Shown: positions 56,641 through 64,000 of the stretch, in pieces
Position numbering within the stretch: the first letter of the stretch is position 1
How the letters are laid out: each line of letters opens with the position of its first letter
Source: Luzula sylvatica
Taxonomy: Eukaryota > Streptophyta > Magnoliopsida > Poales > Juncaceae
Direction of reading: 5' to 3'
Length of the DNA: 64,000 nt
NCBI GenBank assembly: GCA_946800325.1
Contig: OX326959.1
Location: forward strand, 27,913,115 to 27,977,114
The notes under the pieces: generated by a model
Seen by the model: only the letters and a program-made list of their open reading frames with translations
The model's database searches: none
What the model was told of the DNA's origin: nothing
Position numbers and translations under genes: made by a program

Positions 56641-57645
56641 TGAAAGAAATACAGTTTCGGATCAACCGTAAAAGTGTACACAAGGATAAACGAATGTAGT
56701 CGTACATTCGTGGCCATAACTTTCAGTGGGAAAATCCAATTAGAATGGTTCAAATTGGGTTAGATAGATAATGAGATTATCTACAACCTTCATATAGAAA
56801 TATATTTCATATGAACGAAGTATAAGTGTCGTTTCTGTGAAATACCGAAAGGGTGCAACAGTATGACATACAGTTAGTAAAACAGTCATAACTTTTGCAT
56901 ACGAACTCCAATTGGGCTGGGCCAAATTGGGTTGATAATGAGATTATGTACAACTTTCGTGTTGGTTGATTGTCTGTCAGAGAAATTTATCAATTTCGTC
57001 TGGACAGAATACTGAACAGGTTCATACAGTTTTTTGTGTGAAAGGGTGTATATTGGATATACATGCCTTTTGGCTAATCCTTATCCTATTAGGTATAAAT
57101 AGGATTTTCTCTCTCATCTTCACTAAGCAATTCAATCAGTTGAATCATTCTAAGCAAGTGATTATTCTGCCCAATATACACAAGAAAAGAGCAAATTCAG
57201 ATTTGATCTTTAGTGAGTGAAAGGGTGCGAAGAGAGAGAAATCGAGAAAGGAGTTTCTCGAGTAATAGAGAATCGATTAGATCGAGCAAGTTCGCCGGTG
57301 CATCGTCTAGGCAGGTGCATCCGCGACCGACGTCTTGCGACTCACGGTGGATACAAGTAGAGGAGCGACAATTGTGGCTCTTGGATTGTGATCGACTCAA
57401 GGAGTGAGAAGACGGTCAACGAACGGTGAAAGACGCGTGGTATGGGACGCGCGGATTGTCACCAACGTGACAGGAGATAGAAGGCGGCGATCAACCCTTC
57501 GTGCGTGATCAATTTCACGCTGGTATAGATCTATCCTTCTATTCGCATCGTACCCTCGAAGTCATGGCGTGATCTCGGGAATCGGGGAATCGGACCGGGC
57601 CTTCATTCCGCTGCGCGGGCCCGGGGTCGAGGATATTCTCCATCA
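56641..57645 (+). repeat. 5' LTR of Copia-B2
   Basis: It starts TGAAAGAAATACAG, ends CTCCATCA and is 1005 bp. A TATAAATA box lies at 57094-57101. It is clearly homologous to the B1 LTRs but differs by scattered substitutions and indels, so B1 and B2 are not recent sisters. Confidence 0.92.
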
Positions 57646-57646
57646 G

Positions 57647-57658
57647 TGGTATCAGAGC
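57647..57658 (+). promoter_or_regulatory. Primer-binding site of Copia-B2
   Basis: TGGTATCAGAGC begins one base after the LTR, as in B1 and Copia-A, and complements initiator tRNA-Met. Confidence 0.95.
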
Positions 57659-57898
57659 GATCGCCATCGATTCGAGGGTCGAATCATAGTCGTATATTAG
57701 ATATACGCACGGGTTATCAAAGTTCGTACCCGTTTGCATGATGTTACATATTTAGAATGTCAAATTCCATTAAAATCACAAGTGAAATTCGCTAGAGATC
57801 GATCAATAGTTGATTGAGAGTATCTAGGAATAATCGTGAAAAGGTTTCATGATTGATCGTTTTGGAAACGAGCGAAAACAGCAGTTCAAAAATCGCAT

Positions 57899-58420
57899 CG
57901 TCGCAACGGACACTGTAGCAGATACAGGAAATTGAGAATTTTTTGCGAAAAACACATATTCCGTTGTAACGGACTTGGAGTCCGTTGCAACGGACCCTGT
58001 ATAGGATGCGGGGGTGTGAAGAGAACTGTGAAAAACGCATATTCCGTTGCAACGGACTTGGAGTCCGTTGTAACGGAACCTGTATCAGATACGAGGTTGC
58101 GGGGATGCCAATGGTGTCTATTGGAGTCCGTTGTAACGGACTGGGTCCGTTGTAACGGATGTCTACGCAGTTTTTTTTTTTTTCGTTGCAACGGACTGTA
58201 TGTTGCGTTGTAACGGACAGGTTTCTGGAAATTTGGACAAAGGTTTGCAGAAAATAGCGTTGTAACGGACCAAGGTTGCGTTGCAACGGACATGTTTCTG
58301 GCAATTTTGGCCAAACTCCGGAATAAATAGCGTTGTAACGGACTGTACTACCGTTGTAACGGAGTGCCAAGTATACTGGAGGTCCGTTGTAACGGACTAT
58401 GTTGCGTTACAACGGACTGG
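57899..58420 (+). repeat. Palindrome array of Copia-B2
   Basis: About 15 copies of CCGTTGYAACGG-like inverted repeats lie in the leader at the same place as in B1. Several read TCCGTTGCAACGGA, which is a perfect 14-bp palindrome (about 57980 and 58043). In B1 the matching sites read TCCGTTGTAACGGA. Confidence 0.9.
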
Positions 58421-59307
58421 TTTCTGGTTGCTGATTTTGTTTTCGTGATAACTTTGGCTACACAACTTGGAATTTTGAGTTCTTTATATCGATTTGATCG
58501 GCATCAATCATACTAGCATATTATTAGATAATTATTTAGAATAATTAGACTCCCAAATAAAATCATATGCATATAGAAAATCTTGTGACAGTGATATAAT
58601 TGGATTATGTCACGAATTTAGAAACATGCAATGGCATGATCCCTCATAATATTTAAGTCATGAAAATGCCTTCCATATCCACAACTACCGAGTTCGGTGT
58701 TACGTTTCACGTGGGTTCAGGCTAAAGTCGGGCACGTGATATTGAAACAATCGAAAGGGTGGCAAGCGTTAAATCAGGACTTGTGAGGCACAGGCTAAAG
58801 TCGACTCACTAGTAGCTTATTTGAACGATACGTTGGAGATGGTTGTGACTTAACCGTCCAGGCCAATCAGATTGGAGTTCGGGGCATAGATAGGATGCAC
58901 ACACGGAACTGGGATTGTATTGGATACGATCCATCACCGAAATCCTATAAAGGTTCAAGAGTCGTATTGGATACGATTGGATATAATCCTACCTAAATAA
59001 CGGGATCCCACCCGATAGGCTAAAGTCACTTGTGGGAGGAACGGAAATATGGGTCTTGAGTGTTATGAACTTGGAGTCCCGTATCGGTATGAGGGTTATC
59101 GATTCGATAAAATAACACTATCATATATTCATCATATAAGCATATAGATTAAGTACGCACGGTTAGGAGTTAATCTTCATCATCCGTTCAGAATTATGTT
59201 TTCAAGCAACACCAAATATATCGTAGAGATCGATATGATAGATAGCTTTTGGGCCGGAATTACCATGATTAACCTTGATAGTTAAAGAATAGTTCTTTAG
59301 ACTTAAA
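58421..59307 (+). other. Leader of Copia-B2 downstream of the palindromes
   Basis: No coding region is seen. The motif AGGCTAAAGTC occurs three times (about 58720, 58794 and 59020). The block CAAGAGTCG through CCTACCTAA is at about 58955-58995. Confidence 0.65.
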
Positions 59308-62300
59308 GGAACGTGTTGGACACGGAAATGGTAGATTCGGGGCTCGAGGCATTGGCTTTAGAGAATGCCGGGTTCGATAAACTTTAAGAAGGAATCGAAC
59401 GATATTACGTGCCTTGTGGTGGCATGTATAGACGCAAATTTCTCAAAATTGTTTTGAGAATTCGGGTGTATATGAAAGTAAAACACAACGCTCATGAAAT
59501 AGTTTCAAGAGCTAGAGCGCGTTGAATGGTTCGATGCGGCTCAAAGAGTAGGTTAATTTTGAGACGCCTTATGGGTCTTTGATTAACACTCGTGTGTTGA
59601 TGGTACGAGATTTGATCGTCGTGACCGAATATCATATGCATTCGATAGATAAGTCGATCCCGAAATTGTATGAGATGTGATTTAAAATTGAATTGGAGAT
59701 GCTCGGAGTATCCGAGGAATCCAATGTATATAGATACGTGGATGTCCTTGTAATTCAAAGAAGGGATCGAAAGAAATGTATGTCTAAGGGTATTTTGGGA
59801 AAATGTTTTCCAAAATGGAAAGTTCGGACAAGGAGTTGTCCAAACTAGTGACTCAAAGAATGGTGAAATCCGAGGAGGATTAAACCTAGAAGTTGATTGC
59901 TTCCTTTGGCATTGCCGTCTTAGCCATATAAACAAGACTCGCGTATCTAGATTCCATGTGATGGATTGCTAGAATCATTCGAATTAGATTCGATTGATTA
60001 AATGCGATACTTATTTATTAGGCAAGACGACAAAGGGCATCATTCTCCAAAGATTGGAGAAAGATCCAACGAATTATGGGAAATTATATTTACATATGAT
60101 GTTCCGATAAGTTCCGAGGCAAGAGGAGGCTATCGGTATTTTGTTACATTTATGGACGGTTAAAGTAGATATGAAAATATTTATTTAATGCGTGCCGAAA
60201 TGGAGACTTTTGAAAGATTCAAAGAGTTTCAAAAACGAAATACGAAATCAACTAAGCAAGAAAATCAAAGCTTTTCGATAGGATCGAGAAGGCGAGTATT
60301 TGAGCTAAACCTTTCGATAGGATCGAAGAGGCGATATTTGAGTTATGAATATTAATGATCATTTATGATTGTGGAATCGTTTCACGATTGCCTTTATTCG
60401 GAACATTGAGATGTGTCCGAAAAGAGGAAATGAACGAATGTTGGACATGGTTCGATAAATGATGAGTCAATAAGATCTCCCAAAAATGTTTTGGGGATAC
60501 GCCCTTGAGACAGCGGCACTAATGAATGGTTGCATATAAGATATGAACCATAAACCTTCTAATCGGTACAAAAGACGCCATATAAGATATGGATCGGAAT
60601 GGTTCCGAAGTTGTCACTTGTACAGATTTGAGGATGTGAGTGTATTTCGAAATTTGTTTCGGTTAAACTCAATCCCAAATCTGGAAATTGTTCGTTTATC
60701 CTTAAGGAAACTAAAGGGTATTAGTTAAAACGTCCCGACGAAAATGAGATTTTCGTGGCTCGAAGAGATGCCTTCTTGGAGGAGGACTAGATGCGCACAA
60801 GTTTGGAACTTGGTGCGATTTATCTCTATGCGGGCTAGTGGGAGTAGAATAAATCTCGAAAGAGTTCGAGATCTGAAAATGAACATTGTACCGATGAAAG
60901 TTGACATGGCTTCATCAAGAATTGATGAACGCAAGTCGAACACACAAAGGAATTTTTCGTAGATCAAGTAGGCTATATCATAAGCCGGTAAATACGGATT
61001 TATCGTGGCTAATGATGATAGATCGAAATCATATGATGATTCGATATCCTACAAGGATGCTATGAAAAGTTGATTCCACATGACATGGTGTCATGAAATC
61101 TGAGATTCGATCCATGTAAATTATCAAGTTCAGAACTTGATTTCATCACTTTCTGGGTTAGACCCGTGAAATGTGAGTAGGTTTTTCAAGATGAAGAACC
61201 TACATGGATAGGAATACGCATATATATAAAGCGAGGTTTTTTGCGAAGAGTTTCATGCAATTCATAGTCGGACTATGAAGAAACGTTTTCGCATGTTGCC
61301 ATGCTTTCACATTCTCGAAATTCTGCTTACCATGGTCGCGTATTATGACTATGTGATGTGGCAAAATGGATGTCGAAACCGAATTTCTTGACAGAAATTT
61401 TATGAAAGGATGTGTACTTGACACAACCTTACGGTTTTGTCGATTCATAAGAATCGAGGATAAGATATGCACACTTTAACGATCCATATGATGGATTAAA
61501 GAAAGATTCTCGGAATTGGAATATTCGTTTTGACGAAGTTATAAACTATTATAAAATTGTCGAAACGAATGGAAACTTTGTGTATACATGAAGGTTAGTG
61601 GGAGCTGCGACGTTATATTTCTTGTAACGACAAAGGATTTAGACGAGACCGCTTATGAAATAAGCGTGAAGATCTATAGGATAGATCTAAGAAGTTCCTC
61701 GTTCTATGTTATAGCACATATATCGACATATTGTTGAAAATGGTTTACAACATATTACTCCTTGGCGGAGTTAAATCAAAATTTTGAATGACAGAAATTT
61801 TCAAAGGCTCGATGTGAGACATCAAGCAGCGCGAAAAGTAATAATATGATGCCTTACATTTGATGTTAGTATCTATTATATCTGTCATGATATGTATGTG
61901 GCTATACGTCGTACACATAAGTCGTCTAATTTACCGTCAATAAATTCATGGGAATCACATGAGTTTGAATGTAATTGAATTACATAAGACTAACTCTTGT
62001 GAATGTATAATGGTTATACATTTATATACATAATGGTTATGTATATTTAAACCCATTGGAATCTGTATTTATAGCGGTGAATGTTATCCTTGAATACTTT
62101 GCGAAAGAATTCAGGATTTTTATCTATAATGGTGTGGAGGACGTGTTGGTTATAAAGAGTTATAACAACAACAGTTTCCAAAGATTAAGCACGTCCAAAT
62201 ATGTAGCACGACTTTCGATCACAAAGTGTGTACATGTTTTGCTTAAATGAAAACACGGTTATGTGGAATGGTTCCACAAAACCAATAGTTTATGATTCTA

Positions 62301-62640
62301 TATACGGAGGCGAGTATATTGCGGTTATTAATCGCAAAAGGAAGTGGTATGGATCAAGGAAACATGACCAAACTCTCGTAGCCACGAGTTATCGGATTTA
62401 TGGTTGTTTATTGCGTGAAACGCAATAGTACAAGCCAAAAATGCCGAGGTCACAACCACTTCTAGCCAATACTCAGAAAATTTCATTTGATCCATGAAAT
62501 TTTGTGAAAAGATGTGATCGTAGGTATTGGAAATGTTCCAATCCTGCTGAAGATTAACACTAGCAGGAACGTGCGGACCCGTTTACAAAACCGCTCTCTC
62601 TAGTCGCGCGTGACTGTCATGCGATGACTATGGGTATGGA
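59308..62640 (+). pseudogene. Decayed gag-pol of Copia-B2
   Basis: The order of recognisable pieces is the same as in B1: Gag, integrase, RT, then the DPFTKPLS-like end near 62575-62610. Shared lesions include the TAA in the integrase core (GGTTAAAGTAGATATG, near 60160) and the tandem duplication of the SDRGGEYL region (about 60266-60340). The site of the B1 nested insertion is intact here (GAGTATATTGCGG near 62312). No functional protein can be made. Confidence 0.85.
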
Positions 62641-63832
62641 GATACCTAGAGGAGGAAGAAGAGAGTAGAGTGTAGTTATCTAATACGATAGTCCTCGCAG
62701 GTTGTGGGTATGGAGATACCCATAGGTAAACGTTGTATCACCCAAATACTTAGTCCATATGAATGTATCCCTTTTAAAAATTTTGTTTACTTAAATTAAT
62801 ATGCATTCACCTTATATGAAAACTGTGTGCGGGTTGTGTAATATGATTGTTACATGAACCCTGATTTGAGCTTGTGTGGACGTCGACATGGTTGAGGACC
62901 ATGTGCAGCGAAACCGTCACACTTAAAGTGTCATTTCTAAACATCCCTAGTCGCGGGTCAGTTTGCTTAAGAGAGAAGCATTACTATTACAAGGGAATAG
63001 ACTGAACGCGTACACTAGTACGTTAGCCGAGGAGATGATTATGTTTTGCTAATCATGGGACAAGGTGTTTGTCGAATCGGGAACGTAGATATATGTTAGG
63101 TTACATGTATTGGATATGACCGAAGCCGCGAGACCATGACATGGTTTAGTCATTATAGATGGACTTGCAACGGATGGGGTTTTAGATTCTTCATACTTGA
63201 GGGGATCATTGATTGCGTTACGTGCGTAACACAATGCTTTGATATGATCTTACGCTCACCGTAACAGGGAGTTAAAAGGGTCATCATTGGGTATTGTCCG
63301 AAACACGGAATTCAATGTGAGTCTCCAAGATAGGAATTGTTTATTCCGAAAGGAAGAGATATCTCTTAGGCGCCGCTCGATGAGTCGATTAACGAAAACC
63401 GTGGCCACGGTCAATGATATTAATGGTTAATATCGATTGAAATTTGTTAACTCAACTCGGAATCGGGGAATAAGTGTAGTTAATCAAATTATAAGGATGA
63501 CTATTACCATGCCTTTTGATTAACGGATATCGTAAACAAGAGAACTAGTAACCGCTATTCGAGATAGGCACAATGATCACAATCATTTTTCGTTTAACAT
63601 GGGTAGCTATGATGGAGTGACTAGATCCCGCTCATGAGCTTGTAGGCATTGGAAACAACCTACTACCATCGTTAAGTCGAACCTACATGGTCACACAACG
63701 AGTCGTACTAAGTCGGGCTTGATCATAAAATCGGCACATTGGATGTGCATAGCTTGGTATTTGATGCGCGAGCTATATTCTCTACAATCGTGCGTATTGG
63801 ATATGCATGAGTACATTTTAGGTAGATCTGAA
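62641..63832 (+). other. 3' non-coding structured domain of Copia-B2
   Basis: This is nearly the same as in B1. It contains AAGATAGGAATTGTT (from about 63327), AGAGATATCTCT, the GTTAATCAAA/TTTGATTAAC hairpin (about 63479-63524) and AACAAGAGAACTAGTAAC. No coding region is supported. Confidence 0.65.
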
Positions 63833-63846
63833 ATTGAGTGGGAGAC
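63833..63846 (+). promoter_or_regulatory. Polypurine tract of Copia-B2
   Basis: ATTGAGTGGGAGAC lies directly before the 3' LTR, identical to the B1 tract. Confidence 0.8.
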
Positions 63847-64000
63847 TGAAAGAAATACAGTTTCGGATCAACCGTAAAAGTGTACACAAGGATAAACGAA
63901 TGTAGTCGTACATTCGTGGCCATAACTTTCAGTAGGAAAATCCAATTAGAATGGTTCAAATTGGGTTAGATAGATAATGAGATTATCTACAACCTTCATA
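63847..64000 (+). repeat. 3' LTR of Copia-B2, first 154 bases
   Basis: This matches the start of the 5' LTR at 56641 with one visible substitution (CAGTAGGA for CAGTGGGA). The rest lies beyond the window. Confidence 0.92.

Larger units (their letters stand above)
56641..64000 (+). mobile_element. Copia-B2: second copy of the non-autonomous B family, cut by the window end
   Basis: A 1005-bp 5' LTR, tRNA-Met primer site, palindrome array, decayed gag-pol, 3' non-coding domain, polypurine tract and the first 154 bases of the 3' LTR are present. The internal part (57646-63846) is 6.2 kb, the same as B1 without its nested insertion. Coding lesions are shared with B1. The two visible LTR portions differ at one position. 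The five bases before the element are TTGTC; the partner duplication lies outside the window. Confidence 0.93.

Noticed and set aside
59492..59935. 147-codon minus-strand frame in Copia-B2
   Set aside because: It is antisense to the decayed gag-pol. The matching region in B1 is broken up, and there is no recognisable domain.

Overview
The window is nuclear DNA of a flowering plant, most likely a eudicot. It is AT-rich. It holds spliced or intronless genes of plant-specific families (Dof, LHW-type bHLH, PUB-type U-box E3, family-1 UGT), each with a TATA box or CT-rich leader, embedded in long LTR retrotransposons. I cannot name the species.

Host genes, left to right: a Dof zinc-finger transcription factor (4895-5704, +); an intronless U-box/ARM ubiquitin ligase of the PUB22/23/24 type (25143-26351, +); a nine-exon LONESOME HIGHWAY-like bHLH gene (27242-30326, -), whose exons I joined by hand into a 626-codon reading frame; a four-exon histone deacetylase of the HDA8 type (51410-52846, +) that appears to use a GC-AG first intron; and a UGT91-like glycosyltransferase (53284-54687, -), convergent with the deacetylase. 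These genes do not look like a pathway cluster.

Mobile DNA makes up about half of the window. (i) Copia-A, 8205-16347, is a complete Ty1/copia element: 653-bp LTRs with 2 mismatches, a TATAA target duplication, an initiator-Met primer site and an open 1315-codon gag-pol. (ii) Copia-B1, 33207-47185, has 999-bp LTRs (7 mismatches seen) and a CTCAG duplication, but only a wrecked gag-pol. It sits inside a 125-bp tandem repeat array (32758-33206 and 47186-49490). (iii) Nested in B1, in antisense, is a non-autonomous gypsy-type element (38906-44653, -) with a gag-like frame broken by one TAG. (iv) Copia-B2, 56641 to beyond the window end, is a second copy of the B family.

The most interesting system is the B family. 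B1 and B2 share the same coding lesions, so the family was amplified after its own proteins were lost. Its non-coding ends nevertheless keep features that also occur in the intact Copia-A: an array of short palindromes just after the primer site (different palindromes in A and B), a thrice-repeated GGCYWWAGTC-like leader motif, a conserved CCTACCTAA leader block, and a 1.2-1.3 kb 3' non-coding domain with hairpins whose arms differ in sequence but still pair. I infer a cis-acting RNA module (packaging, dimerisation or priming) that lets a dead element use the proteins of an active relative. This is a hypothesis from reading the sequence; no alignment or folding program was run.

The remaining intergenic DNA is AT-rich and holds microsatellites, small fold-back elements and no gene I can support.
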